DNA from: Anaerococcus ihuae
Lineage (GTDB): Bacteria > Bacillota > Clostridia > Tissierellales > Peptoniphilaceae
Direction of reading: 5' to 3'
Assembly: GCF_928368155.1 (NCBI RefSeq)
Contig: NZ_CAKMRU010000003.1
Span: 1-64,000, forward strand
DNA: 64,000 bases
In this document: in pieces, positions 26,828 through 36,158 of the stretch
Position numbering within the stretch: position 1 is the stretch's first letter
Layout of the letters: each line of letters opens with the position of its first letter
Program-made: the position numbers and the translations under genes
The notes under the pieces: generated by a model
Databases searched by the model: none
Seen by the model: the letters and a program-made list of their open reading frames with translations, nothing else
Told to the model about the DNA's origin: nothing

Positions 26828-28087
26828 TTAACTTAATGTTAGTATAGGGAATAAGGCTACAAAAATTGCAATACCAACCATAATAAACCAAAATGGCATT
26901 AATGATTTTGAAATCTTTTCTATTGATATTTTTGATATATTACTTACAACATATAAAGCTGTTCCAACAGGGGGAGTTAGTAAGCCAACTGTTAGTAAAA
27001 TTACCATAAAAACACCAAATTGCACTGGATTTATTCCAATTGAACTAGCTATTGGATATAAAATTGGTGATAACATCATTATTGCAGGGCTGCTATCAAT
27101 AAACATTCCTACAATTAATAGTAAAATTGACATCAATAGTATTAATAATAATTTGTTATCTGTTAAAGATATAATATACATTGAAACTCTTTGAGGAATT
27201 TCATTTGATGCCAAAAACCAAGTCAAAGCACTTGTTGCACATATAATTAAAGTAATTACTGCGGTAGATAAAGCTGCATCAAGACATATAGATTTTAAAT
27301 CTTTTAATTTTATATCTTTATATACAAAAATACTAATTATTAGTGCATACATTGATACAATTGCTCCACCTTCTGTAGGAGTAAATATTCCTCCTCTGAT
27401 CCCTACAATTATAATTATAGGCATAAATAGTGCAAAAATCGAATCTTTAAATTTTTTAATTTTTTCTTCCTTGCTAATATTATTTTCTTTAGGGTAATTG
27501 TTTTTTGTTGCAACAAAGTGACAATATAGTAAAAAACATAAGCCTATTAAAACACCAGGTATTAATCCTCCCATAAACAAATCACCAATTGATGTTTGAG
27601 TGCTGACTCCGTATACAATTAGGGCAATACTTGGAGGAATTATCAAACCAATACTTCCTGATGATGCAATTACTGCTGCAGAAAATCCTTGATCATAATT
27701 TCTATCTTTCATTTCTGGAAATAGTATTGAACCTAAAGCCGCAGTATCTGCTACTCCTGATCCTGAGATACCTCCCATAACTATTCCAGTTACAGTTACT
27801 ACCTTTGCCAAAGCTCCTCTTGATTTATAAAAAATTACCAAAGCAAAATCTATCAACCTTTTGGTAATAGTTCCCTTACTCATTATTGATCCTGCAAACA
27901 TAAATAATGGTATAGCCATTAAAGAAAATGAGTCAATTGCTGTAAAAAATCTTTGAGAAATTAAAGCTAAAGGTTCTTGTTGAATAATTAAGCCTGATAA
28001 AGTAGATAAAATTATTGCAAATCCAACTGGCAATCCTAAAAATAAGAATAATAGGAATATTAAAATCAGCAAAATATTATTAATCAT
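26828..28087 (-). CDS. TRAP transporter large permease (DctM/SiaM family)
   Basis: The 419-residue, roughly 11-13-helix subunit of a tripartite ATP-independent periplasmic transporter, carrying the cation-coupled translocation path. Family features are LFLFLGLPVGFAIILST, IPLFMFAGSIMSKG, and the TPPVGTALYVV motif near the C-terminus. It overlaps the small subunit by 8 bases and is followed by otnK after 12 bases. The operon context suggests an acid sugar or similar carboxylate as substrate. Confidence 0.93.
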   Translation of the reverse strand: MINNILLILIFLLFLFLGLPVGFAIILSTLSGLIIQQEPLALISQRFFTAIDSFSLMAIPLFMFAGSIMSKGTITKRLIDFALVIFYKSRGALAKVVTVTGIVMGGISGSGVADTAALGSILFPEMKDRNYDQGFSAAVIASSGSIGLIIPPSIALIVYGVSTQTSIGDLFMGGLIPGVLIGLCFLLYCHFVATKNNYPKENNISKEEKIKKFKDSIFALFMPIIIIVGIRGGIFTPTEGGAIVSMYALIISIFVYKDIKLKDLKSICLDAALSTAVITLIICATSALTWFLASNEIPQRVSMYIISLTDNKLLLILLMSILLLIVGMFIDSSPAIMMLSPILYPIASSIGINPVQFGVFMVILLTVGLLTPPVGTALYVVSNISKISIEKISKSLMPFWFIMVGIAIFVALFPILTLS

Positions 28088-28553
28088 TATCTACCATCCC
28101 TTCTTTTGTAAATATCTTCTCAATAGAGAATATACTGATTAGTACACCTGAAACTGGAATTACTAAATAGACTAAAAACATAGGAACTCCCAATGTGGCA
28201 GAGCTTTGATGAACTCCTAGATTCATTAAAACAATTCCTCCATATGTTATTATTACTCCAATAATACAAGTTAAACTATAATTTAACCTAGAAACTATTT
28301 GTTTTCTATCTTCACTCATTCTATCTGTTAAAATACTTAATGCTATATGACTTTTTGTCCTAACTGCATCAGCTATTGCTAAAAATGAAATCCAAACAAA
28401 TAAATATCTTGACAACTCTTCTGACCAAACAAGAGGACTATTAAATATATATCTTGATATAACTTGAAGAAAAATAATTAAAGTCATTGCAAATATAGCC
28501 GCAGATAAGAAAATATTTATTAACTTTTGGATTAAGTCTAAAGTTTTTTTCAT
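28080..28553 (-). CDS. TRAP transporter small permease (DctQ family)
   Basis: A 157-residue protein with four membrane helices, the usual partner of DctM. The WSEELSRYLFVWISFLAIADAVRTKSH region, with its conserved EE-R and following segment, is typical of DctQ. It overlaps dctM by 8 bases and lies 1 base after the dctP stop, an AAAGGA box preceding the ATG. Confidence 0.92.
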   Translation of the reverse strand: MKKTLDLIQKLINIFLSAAIFAMTLIIFLQVISRYIFNSPLVWSEELSRYLFVWISFLAIADAVRTKSHIALSILTDRMSEDRKQIVSRLNYSLTCIIGVIITYGGIVLMNLGVHQSSATLGVPMFLVYLVIPVSGVLISIFSIEKIFTKEGMVDND

Positions 28554-28554
28554 A

Positions 28555-29544
28555 CTAATTTCCTTTGCTTTCTAAAATCTTTTGATATAATTCTTTATCA
28601 ATTGAATTTGCATATTTCTCTGCTATTGGCATAGCTTTACTTCTAAATGATTCCCTATCAGGTTCAGTAACTTTCATACCATCTTCTTGCATTTGTTTTA
28701 ACATTTCATCTGTAACTTTTTTAACTTCTTCATTTTGATATTCTGTGGCTACTTTAGAAGCATCTTTTATTATTTTTCTCTCATCCTTATTTAAAGATTT
28801 CCAAGTTGATTCACTAAATGAAAATGTTACATATTCATATTTGTGTGCTGTTAATGATATATTGGATTGAACTTCTTGCATCCTTCCACTAAACATAAAT
28901 GGAATAGGATTTTCTTCAGCTTCAATTACGTTTTGACTCAAAGCAGTATAAACTTCACCCCAAGCCATTGTTGTTGGAGATGCTCCTAAGCCTTCCCAAA
29001 CAACTTTCATTGCTTCAATTTCTGGAATTCTAATTTTTAATCCTTTTATATCATCAACGTTCTTTATTTCTTTGTTTGAACTAATATGTCTAGGACCCCT
29101 ATCCCAAAAATCTAAAACTCTTATTCCTGATTTTTCTCTTAATCTATCACACATTATTTGACCAACTTCACCATTTACTACATTTTTATAATGAGTTTCA
29201 TCGTCAAAAATATAAGGTATTTCTAATAAATTGAAAGAATGTTCAAAGTTACTTAGTACTCCTGCTATTAATCCTATATCAATAGATCCTATTTGCATTC
29301 CCTCAACTATATCCCTATCTCCACCCAAGGTTGAGTTTGGATAAATTTTAACTTCTATTTTACCATCAGAATTTTTTTCAACTTCTTCTTTAAATTTCAA
29401 ACTAGCTTTATGCCATAAATCAGATTCAGATTGAATATGGCATAGCTTTAATACTTTAACATCCTTTTCCTTATTTCCACATGAAACAAAGAAAAGTGAT
29501 AAAAATATTATTACTAAACTATAAAGAGCATGTTTCTTTTTCAT
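28555..29544 (-). CDS. TRAP transporter substrate-binding lipoprotein (DctP family)
   Basis: Receptor subunit of 329 residues. The N-terminus is a lipoprotein signal peptide with the lipobox FFVSC (Cys22), as expected in a Gram-positive cell where the receptor must be anchored. The mature part has the DctP landmarks: GGDRDIVEGMQIGSIDIG, IPYIFDDETHY, and the substrate-carboxylate arginine in IKGLKIRIPE. The ligand should be an organic or sugar acid; the operon suggests a C4 sugar acid. AAGGGG precedes the ATG. Confidence 0.92.
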   Translation of the reverse strand: MKKKHALYSLVIIFLSLFFVSCGNKEKDVKVLKLCHIQSESDLWHKASLKFKEEVEKNSDGKIEVKIYPNSTLGGDRDIVEGMQIGSIDIGLIAGVLSNFEHSFNLLEIPYIFDDETHYKNVVNGEVGQIMCDRLREKSGIRVLDFWDRGPRHISSNKEIKNVDDIKGLKIRIPEIEAMKVVWEGLGASPTTMAWGEVYTALSQNVIEAEENPIPFMFSGRMQEVQSNISLTAHKYEYVTFSFSESTWKSLNKDERKIIKDASKVATEYQNEEVKKVTDEMLKQMQEDGMKVTEPDRESFRSKAMPIAEKYANSIDKELYQKILESKGN

Positions 29545-29555
29545 AATTAACCCCT

Positions 29556-30596
29556 TTATTTAAGGTTCATATCGATCAAAATTTTTACAGTATCTTCTGT
29601 TCTATCTCTTAATAATTCTAGTGCATCTTGACTTTCATCTATAGGATATTTTTTAGTTACAAAAGATTCCCAGCCTATGTCATTATTAATTAGTTCAATT
29701 GCCTCTTCAAAATCTTTACTAGTATAGGTCATAGCTCCTATTAATTTTAATTCTTTAAATACTAAATCATAACTATAATATGGTATATCATCAGTTATCA
29801 TTGCAACTAAAACTATTTGTCCTCTTTTCTTTGCAATCTTACCAGCTTCAGTTAAAATTTTTGGGTATCCTGTACTTAGCAAAATATTTTCGCAACCTTC
29901 ATTATTGGTAATGCTTAAAACTTTTTCTACCATATTTTCTTTTGATGGATTAATAATATAATCAGCACCATTTTCTTTAGCTTCTTTTAAAGTAAATTCA
30001 TCTAAATCAACACAGATTATATTTTTATAAAGATTTTGGCTTTTAGCTACTTTTAATGCCAACAAACCAATGCTGCCCATACCAATTATGGTTAGCGTAT
30101 CCCCATGACTTTCAAACCTATTTAATGCGTGAATTGAAACTGCTGCAGGCTCTGCCAAGACTGCACTTTCATAACTTGCATCGTCTTTAACCTTATGAAC
30201 ATATTTTTCAGGAGCATTAAAATACTCTACAAATGTACCTGTCCAATCACCTGTTCCTGGTGCAGATTTATTTAAACATAAATTAACAAGACCTTTTTCA
30301 CAGTATTCACAATGGCCACATCCCTTATGAGGTTCAACAGTAACCTTGTCACCTAATTTAAATTTATTTACATTTTTACCAATCTCTACAACATCACCAA
30401 CAACTTCATGACCCAAAACTACAGGAGGTTTTCTAAACGGATGCTTACCTTTGAATAAGTGTAAATCTGATCCACAAACTCCAGCATATTTTACTTTTAT
30501 TAAAACCTCATCATCTTTTATTTCAGGAATATCATTTTCTTTTATTTCAATTTTTCCTGTATCAACTAACACTGCTGCTTTCATTTTTTTTGACAT
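29556..30596 (-). CDS. Zinc-dependent MDR dehydrogenase
   Basis: A 346-residue medium-chain dehydrogenase of the sorbitol/threonine dehydrogenase type. Catalytic zinc ligands appear in GVCGSDLHLF and LGHEVVG; the four-cysteine structural zinc site is in CGHCEYCEKGLVNLC; the NAD fold is TIIGMGSIGLLALK. Being first in the TRAP-otnK-otnC operon, it probably makes the 3-oxo acid that OtnK phosphorylates, a step done in known pathways by LtnD, a different family. The exact substrate is inference. Confidence 0.88.
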   Translation of the reverse strand: MSKKMKAAVLVDTGKIEIKENDIPEIKDDEVLIKVKYAGVCGSDLHLFKGKHPFRKPPVVLGHEVVGDVVEIGKNVNKFKLGDKVTVEPHKGCGHCEYCEKGLVNLCLNKSAPGTGDWTGTFVEYFNAPEKYVHKVKDDASYESAVLAEPAAVSIHALNRFESHGDTLTIIGMGSIGLLALKVAKSQNLYKNIICVDLDEFTLKEAKENGADYIINPSKENMVEKVLSITNNEGCENILLSTGYPKILTEAGKIAKKRGQIVLVAMITDDIPYYSYDLVFKELKLIGAMTYTSKDFEEAIELINNDIGWESFVTKKYPIDESQDALELLRDRTEDTVKILIDMNLK

Positions 30597-30637
30597 ATTT
30601 TCCTCCTTATATTATTATTTAACTATATTCTAAATAA

Positions 30638-30651
30638 AAAAATCGTTTTCA
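30638..30651 (-). promoter_or_regulatory. cre-like site upstream of the acid-sugar operon
   Basis: On the minus strand TGAAAACGATTTTT, matching the CcpA consensus TGWAANCGNTNWCA at 12 of 14 positions, 42 bases before the dehydrogenase start. The first 12 bases are identical to the box before the nucleoside operon. Confidence 0.45.
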
Positions 30652-30709
30652 TCAAAAAATAATCTTTATATCTTCTGTAACTTATTTTTTGCATATTAAA
30701 ATAATCTAG

Positions 30710-30736
30710 ATTTGCTTAAATAACCTTATTTGCTTA
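30710..30736. promoter_or_regulatory. Direct repeats in the divergent GntR/acid-sugar intergenic region
   Basis: ATTTGCTTA occurs at 30710-30718 and 30728-30736, centre spacing 18 bases, between the two divergent start codons. A candidate operator for the GntR-family regulator next to it; unproven. Confidence 0.3.
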
Positions 30737-30764
30737 TAAATAAAAACAATAATTAGGAGGAAAT

Positions 30765-31499
30765 ATGAAAGAAAAATTTGATAAATATATAAATAAAAAT
30801 CCTTTTACTAACTACTCTGATCTGACTTATAAAATATTATCAGAACAAATTATAAAACTAAAAATAAAACCTGGAACAATTTTAAATGAATCTAATATAT
30901 CTAATAATTTTAATATTTCAAGAACTCCTGTTAACGCAGCAATAAAAAAATTAATAAAGTCTGGTTTGGCTACAAAAGATGATAATGAAAAATTTACAAA
31001 AGTTTCCGAATTAAATATGTATCATTTAAACCAATACTATAACTCTAGAATGGCAATAGAACCATATTGTGCTATGATAGCAGCAAAAAATTTTGATGAT
31101 AAACAAATTGAAAAACTCGAAATTTTAACTTCAAATATAAAAAAATCTTGTGATATTGATAATTTAAGCTCAGACTTGATAAATAAATATATTGAAAATG
31201 AAATAGAATTTCACAAGTTCATTGTTATAGGAAATGAAAATAAGTACCTAAATCAAATGTTTAAAGTTACATTCGATATTGGACTAAGATATAGGTACTA
31301 TATGCTAAACTTCATAGCAAAAAACCAAAAAAATATAAATATTAAAGAATTTTTACAAGATAGCATAAAATTTCATGAATCAATCTTTTTCTCAATTAAA
31401 CACCACCTATCAACAGTTGCTTATGATCAAATGAAAGAAGATATAAACAGAATGATACCACTTATTCTTGATTCTAATTTTTATATTTTTGCTAAATAG
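30765..31499 (+). CDS. GntR-family regulator of the acid-sugar operon (FadR/FCD subfamily)
   Basis: DNA-binding regulator of 244 residues. The winged helix is at about 25-85 (ESNISNNFNISRTPVNAAIKKL); the remainder is all-helical with charged and histidine residues (FHKFIVIGNENKY, FHESIFF) as in FCD ligand-binding domains that hold a metal and a carboxylate. AGGAGG precedes the ATG. It is divergent from the TRAP/otn operon with a 168-base gap, the usual arrangement of a local repressor; the ligand would be the acid sugar or an intermediate. Confidence 0.85.
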   Translation: MKEKFDKYINKNPFTNYSDLTYKILSEQIIKLKIKPGTILNESNISNNFNISRTPVNAAIKKLIKSGLATKDDNEKFTKVSELNMYHLNQYYNSRMAIEPYCAMIAAKNFDDKQIEKLEILTSNIKKSCDIDNLSSDLINKYIENEIEFHKFIVIGNENKYLNQMFKVTFDIGLRYRYYMLNFIAKNQKNINIKEFLQDSIKFHESIFFSIKHHLSTVAYDQMKEDINRMIPLILDSNFYIFAK

Positions 31500-31922
31500 A
31501 AATCTTATTACGATTTACAATAACTTTTAAAATTATGTAACACTATAACCAGTTTCTATTAAAATCGCTGTTATTCTTATGCATTAATAATTAAGATTCT
31601 ATTTTTAAGTTTATTGGTATGATTTTATATCAAAATTATCCCATTAGATACTAGTTTCTTACTATTATATTTGAGTCTATAGAATCTATATCTTTTTCTT
31701 AAATTCTACTATATTTTTGATATTGAAAAATTCTAATAAAAATACTAATTTACATATAAAATACTAAATTTAGTTTAAAACTATTTAAAACATATTTGCA
31801 AAAAAAATGAATGCCACCTAGAATATAGGTAAGCATTCACTTTTAAATATTTATTTAATGTTGAAATCAGTCTTATTAATTTAAATCATAAACCATTATT
31901 GGTTTTTATACTTTTATTATTT
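31500..31922. other. AT-rich intergenic region between convergent regulators
   Basis: 423 bases with no supported coding region. Apart from the terminator listed at 31801-31840 and a weak hairpin (AAACCA-ttat-TGGTTT at 31889-31904) I see nothing in it. Confidence 0.6.
31801..31840 (-). terminator. Terminator of the nucleoside operon
   Basis: On the minus strand GAATGCTTACCTA-tattc-TAGGTGGCATTC followed by ATTTTTTTT. It lies 85 bases after the last gene of the operon. Confidence 0.8.
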
Positions 31923-32657
31923 TTAACTTCTAATTAATTTAAAATTAAAGTATTCTGGTATAAAGTAGCTTCTTCTATATAAAGACACTTTATTATTTTC
32001 TTTTTTCATAATTTCACTAAAATATAAGACATATTTACCAACGTTTATATTCATCTTGTTTGCTGTAGATTCTCTAGATTTAAATCCTTGAAACTCTAGT
32101 TCACTATTAATGATTTTATCAATTAATATTTTATCAATAAATTTTTTTAAATCATATTCAGATTTTAAGTTTAAATCATATTCCTTAGCATCATCAAAAT
32201 TTATAAAATACATTAATAAGGCAGCAACCTTATCTTCAATATAATACTTAACATTTATTAGCATAATTATAAAGTTGCTATCTTCTTCGAAAATTTCTTT
32301 CATTTTTTCGCTAGCAGGCTGAAATTCAACTTTAAAATCTATTTTACTATATTCAACTTTATTAAAATCAAAAATTGGCTCATTTATAGATTCTAAACCT
32401 TTATTTTCCAATTTTTTGGGATCTAATATTATATTTCCATATCCTTGTTGTTTGTATATAAGACCATCTTCTTGCAAAAGCGCTATTGCTTGCCTCACAG
32501 TCCCTCTACTAACATTAAATAATTTTGATAAATCATTTTCCCCAGGTATTGTATCTCCTGCTTGTAAGTTATTGTTTTTGATTAGTTCACGAATTTTATC
32601 GTAAGTTTCTACATATTTTAAAGATTTACTATTACTTTTCTCACTCAGTTTTTGCAT
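31923..32657 (-). CDS. GntR-family repressor, HutC/UTRA subfamily
   Basis: About 244 residues: winged helix at about 15-80 (YDKIRELIKNN, FNVSRGTVRQAIALLQEDG) and a UTRA effector domain behind it (RESTANKMNINVGKYVLYFSEIM). I place the start at the ATG at 32657, overlapping the phosphorylase gene by 17 bases; a TTG at 32669 is the alternative, and neither has a strong ribosome box. It is the last gene of the nucleoside operon. A HutC-type operator, TTGTATATACAA, stands in front of the operon's first gene, so autoregulation in response to a nucleoside or phosphorylated product is likely. Confidence 0.83.
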   Translation of the reverse strand: MQKLSEKSNSKSLKYVETYDKIRELIKNNNLQAGDTIPGENDLSKLFNVSRGTVRQAIALLQEDGLIYKQQGYGNIILDPKKLENKGLESINEPIFDFNKVEYSKIDFKVEFQPASEKMKEIFEEDSNFIIMLINVKYYIEDKVAALLMYFINFDDAKEYDLNLKSEYDLKKFIDKILIDKIINSELEFQGFKSRESTANKMNINVGKYVLYFSEIMKKENNKVSLYRRSYFIPEYFNFKLIRS

Positions 32658-33423
32658 TTCTATCTTCAAGTATAATTTTTCTTAAAGATTCAATTCCAAC
32701 CCTAATTGCTCTTTCAATATAATTAGAAGGATATCCTTTTGAAGAAATATCGCTTGAAACCTTACCTACATAATCTGTTGCTGAAACTAGAACAGACGCT
32801 GCCCTAGCATTTAAAGAGCTCGCAACTAAGAATAGTGTTGCTTCTTCCATAGCTGTACAAATGGCTCCACCTTTTACATAAGAATTCCATCTATTGATTA
32901 GTTCATAACCTATTGGTTTTGTTTCAGGCTCTATTTGGGTATAAAAAGAATCTTTTGTTATTGTTACTCCTACATTAGTAGTATACCCCAAATCCAAAGA
33001 TGTTTCTTCAAGTTTTTTTGTAAAATTATAATCTGGAACAGCTGGAAATTCCATAGGTAAATAATGTAATCCTGTTCCTTCCATCCTTACTGCGCCATTT
33101 ATTACAATCACATCACCTTTTGATACCTTTGAACTGGTTGATGCTCCTGTACCTATTCTTAAAAATGTATCAACTCCACATTTATATAGTTCTTCTATAC
33201 ATATAGCTGTAGATGGTCCTCCCATTCCTGTAGATGTTACAACTATCTTTTCTCCTTCCAAATATCCTACATAAGTTATATGTTCTCTATTTTGTTGTAT
33301 TTTTTTTGGATTATCAAGAAATTTAGCAATTATTTCACACCTTGCTGGATCTCCAGGAACAATCGCGTACTTGCCTACATCTTCTGAATTTAATTTTATG
33401 TGTAAAGTTTTTTCTATTTGCAT
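32641..33423 (-). CDS. Uridine phosphorylase-family nucleoside phosphorylase (paralogue B)
   Basis: Phosphorolysis of a nucleoside to base and ribose-1-phosphate. Its 260 residues match the NP-I family: phosphate-site segments IPGDPARCEIIA and STGMGGPSTAICIEEL, RIGTGAS, and the ribose-binding glutamate in AMEEATLF. It is a close tandem paralogue of the gene upstream, sharing the whole N-terminal layout (HIKLN..DVGKYAI, NPKKIQ.NREH). Overlaps that gene by 10 bases, and an AGGAG box precedes its ATG. It sits with a nucleoside ABC importer; likely substrate uridine or another pyrimidine nucleoside. Confidence 0.87.
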   Translation of the reverse strand: MQIEKTLHIKLNSEDVGKYAIVPGDPARCEIIAKFLDNPKKIQQNREHITYVGYLEGEKIVVTSTGMGGPSTAICIEELYKCGVDTFLRIGTGASTSSKVSKGDVIVINGAVRMEGTGLHYLPMEFPAVPDYNFTKKLEETSLDLGYTTNVGVTITKDSFYTQIEPETKPIGYELINRWNSYVKGGAICTAMEEATLFLVASSLNARAASVLVSATDYVGKVSSDISSKGYPSNYIERAIRVGIESLRKIILEDRNAKTE

Positions 33424-34196
33424 TTAATTTCTCCTTTTTTATCTATTTCTATTATTTTCTTCATTGCCTCAACTCCTACTAAACAAGCTCTCATTTCGCA
33501 TTCAAAAGGATATCCATTTATGCTAGTATCTTCAGATGTTTCATCATTATAATTTGTTGCTGATACTAATACTGTTGCCATTCTTAGATTATATGCATTA
33601 GCTATCAAAAAAAGTGTTGCTGATTCCATAGAAGTTGCTAGTGCTCCTGCTTTTTCATAGGAAACCCATCTGTTATAAATATCATATCCAACTGGCTTAC
33701 TAAGAGGACTTACTTCGGTAAAATAAGAATCTTTAATTATGCTAATTCCAACTTTTGTGTCATATCCTAAACTTAATGAAGTTTCTTCTAAAATTTTTAT
33801 CAATTCAAAATTTGCAATAGCAGGAAATTCAAGTGGCAAATAATGGCAACCTGTATTTTCCATCCTAACTACTGCATTTGGTATTACTATTGTTCCTCTT
33901 TTTACTTTACTACTTGTTGAAGCAGAAGTTCCTACTCTAATAAATGTATCAACTCCACACCTATATAACTCCTCCATACAAATAGCAGCAGATGGACCTC
34001 CCATTCCTGTTGAACATACTACAACTTTCTCTCCATTTATATATCCCTCATAAGTAGTATGTTCTCTATTAGATTGAATCTTTTTTGGATTTTCCAAAAG
34101 TTTAGCTATTTTTTCGCACCTATCTGGATTCCCAGGTATTATTGCATATTTTCCAACATCGTCTTTATTTAATTTTATGTGTAAAGTTCTATCCAT
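33414..34196 (-). CDS. Uridine phosphorylase-family nucleoside phosphorylase (paralogue A)
   Basis: The second 260-residue NP-I phosphorylase of the operon. Phosphate and ribose sites are IPGNPDRCEKIA, STGMGGPSAAICMEEL, RVGTSAS and SMESATLFL, the MES triad being the usual form of uridine phosphorylase while paralogue B has MEE. The base-recognition stretch differs between the two (SYEKAGALATSMES against SYVKGGAICTAMEE), suggesting divided substrate ranges. It begins 1 base after the permease gene's stop and overlaps paralogue B by 10 bases. Confidence 0.87.
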   Translation of the reverse strand: MDRTLHIKLNKDDVGKYAIIPGNPDRCEKIAKLLENPKKIQSNREHTTYEGYINGEKVVVCSTGMGGPSAAICMEELYRCGVDTFIRVGTSASTSSKVKRGTIVIPNAVVRMENTGCHYLPLEFPAIANFELIKILEETSLSLGYDTKVGISIIKDSYFTEVSPLSKPVGYDIYNRWVSYEKAGALATSMESATLFLIANAYNLRMATVLVSATNYNDETSEDTSINGYPFECEMRACLVGVEAMKKIIEIDKKGEIKCK

Positions 34197-34197
34197 A

Positions 34198-35106
34198 TTA
34201 ATCTATCTTTCCTAATGCTTTTGGAGCTTGTTTTCTATTTGCTAAGAAAATCAAAGCAAATATTGTAATCAAATAAGGTACCATTTGAACAAATTGATCT
34301 GGTATACTAAGGCCTACTAGCTTAAATCTTATAGCTTGAGCTATTGCAAATATAAAACTTGAAAGTACAGATCCTATCGGTGCCCAACCTCCAAATATAT
34401 TTGCAGCTACTCCCAAAAATCCTCTACCAGCTGTCATATTATTTACAAAAACATTATTTTGAACAATTGATAAATATCCCCCACCTAAACCGGCTAGAAG
34501 TCCTGATATTATCATCGTTACATATCTGTATTTTTTAACATTTATTCCTACAGTATTAGCAGCAGTAGGTTCATCACTTATCGCCTTTAGGTGTAGACCC
34601 GTTTTTGTATACTTAAGTACATACCAAATTAAAAATGATAAAAGTATAGTCAAGAAAAATACTGGCGATTGCTTATTAAAAATAAAACCTAGTATAGGAA
34701 TATTTTTTAATAAAGGTATAGATATAAGGTTTAGCTGTTTTACCTTCTCGCTAATACCTTCTTGTCCCCAAATTATATAAGTTCCAACAGCACTAAATCC
34801 TTGAGCAAATAAGTTCATACCAACTCCACATACCGTTTGATTTGCTTTAAATTTTATACATAGTATAGAAAATAAATAAGCCAAAATCATACCGAATAAC
34901 ATTGAACATATAATCCCTAAAACTGGATTGTTAAAATAATAAGATCCTACAACTCCGCCAAATGCACCTATAAGCATTAATCCTTCTGTTCCTAAACTTA
35001 TTACTCCACACAATTCAGATAGAGTACTTGACAATGATACCAATATAAGAGGTACTGCTAATCTTAATATCATTAAAAAAGTTTCAGCCGAGAAAAAGTA
35101 ATTCAT
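34198..35106 (-). CDS. Nucleoside ABC importer permease (NupQ/YufQ-like)
   Basis: Membrane subunit of 302 residues with about eight helices, of the branched-chain/BMP transporter permease family. It contains the characteristic LGTEGLMLIGAFGGVVG near the N-terminus and GRGFLGVAANIFGGWAP near the C-terminus. AAGGAGG precedes the ATG, which overlaps the other permease gene by 4 bases. Works with the NupP-like, ATPase and lipoprotein subunits upstream. Confidence 0.9.
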   Translation of the reverse strand: MNYFFSAETFLMILRLAVPLILVSLSSTLSELCGVISLGTEGLMLIGAFGGVVGSYYFNNPVLGIICSMLFGMILAYLFSILCIKFKANQTVCGVGMNLFAQGFSAVGTYIIWGQEGISEKVKQLNLISIPLLKNIPILGFIFNKQSPVFFLTILLSFLIWYVLKYTKTGLHLKAISDEPTAANTVGINVKKYRYVTMIISGLLAGLGGGYLSIVQNNVFVNNMTAGRGFLGVAANIFGGWAPIGSVLSSFIFAIAQAIRFKLVGLSIPDQFVQMVPYLITIFALIFLANRKQAPKALGKID

Positions 35107-36158
35107 TTATTTTTCCTCCTTTTTGTAAATATAAAATCAAATATTCCTGGTGTAGCTATGAAAAATATAACTAATGCTTGTATAACTACAACCATATTTG
35201 CTGATAATCCTGCTCTAATATTCATCAATCTAGCACCAGAATCTAAAATACCAAACAACAATCCCGATAAAATTATTACAATAGGATTATTTCCTGCCAA
35301 TACTGAAACTGCAAGACCGGTAAAACCAACGTTACCAGAAAAACCATCATATAATTTTCCATAAGTACCTAAAAGCTCTGTAGCACCTATTAATCCACCT
35401 ACTGCTCCGGAAATCATCATAGTCTTTATAACAGTTTTATTTACTAAAATTCCACCTGCTTCAGCAGCTGAAATATTATCTCCAACAGCTTTAACTTCAT
35501 ATCCAAATACAGTTTTATTAATAATAAAATAAACAAGCATAATAGATATCAAAGCTATAAATATACTAGTTGAGAATTGAGTTGATTTCATTAAGCTTGT
35601 AAACCTGAATTTATCAAGAACTATTGATGTCTCAGGAAGTCTTTTTGGGGATACAAAGGGATAATTAATAAGATAAGATACTAATTCTATTGCAATATAA
35701 TTTAACAATATTGCAATAATTACTTCATTTACTCTCAATTTAACTTTTAAAATTCCTATTAGAGATGCCCATAACATTCCACCCAAAACACTAGCTATAA
35801 TTGCCAAAACAATTACAAAAAATCCTGGTGAACTTTTAGGCATAAAATAAGTAACCATAAAAGCACATATTCCTCCTATATGCAATTGTCCTTCAACTCC
35901 AATATTTAGCATTCCACCTTTAAATGCTATTGCACATGCCAAGCCTGCAATTATAAGTGGTACAGATTTGTTAAGAGTATTTGCAATAGCGATAGGAGAA
36001 CCCAGAGCGCCTTTAAGCAATGAATCAAATGCCAATACTGGAGATTTTCCGACAGCAAGTATAAGTATGGAAGAAATAATTATTGATAAAGCTATTGATA
36101 ACAAGGAAATAATTATTGATTTTTTCGCTTTGTAAATTAAATTACTAAACTTTTTCAT
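35103..36158 (-). CDS. Nucleoside ABC importer permease (NupP/YufP-like)
   Basis: The larger permease, 351 residues, with the family motif NIGVEGQLHIGGICAF, the helix VNEVIIAILLNYIA and NVGFTGLAVSVLAGNNP. It overlaps the ATPase gene's end by 14 bases and the next permease by 4 bases, so translation is coupled. An AGGAG box precedes the ATG. Confidence 0.9.
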   Translation of the reverse strand: MKKFSNLIYKAKKSIIISLLSIALSIIISSILILAVGKSPVLAFDSLLKGALGSPIAIANTLNKSVPLIIAGLACAIAFKGGMLNIGVEGQLHIGGICAFMVTYFMPKSSPGFFVIVLAIIASVLGGMLWASLIGILKVKLRVNEVIIAILLNYIAIELVSYLINYPFVSPKRLPETSIVLDKFRFTSLMKSTQFSTSIFIALISIMLVYFIINKTVFGYEVKAVGDNISAAEAGGILVNKTVIKTMMISGAVGGLIGATELLGTYGKLYDGFSGNVGFTGLAVSVLAGNNPIVIILSGLLFGILDSGARLMNIRAGLSANMVVVIQALVIFFIATPGIFDFIFTKRRKNK

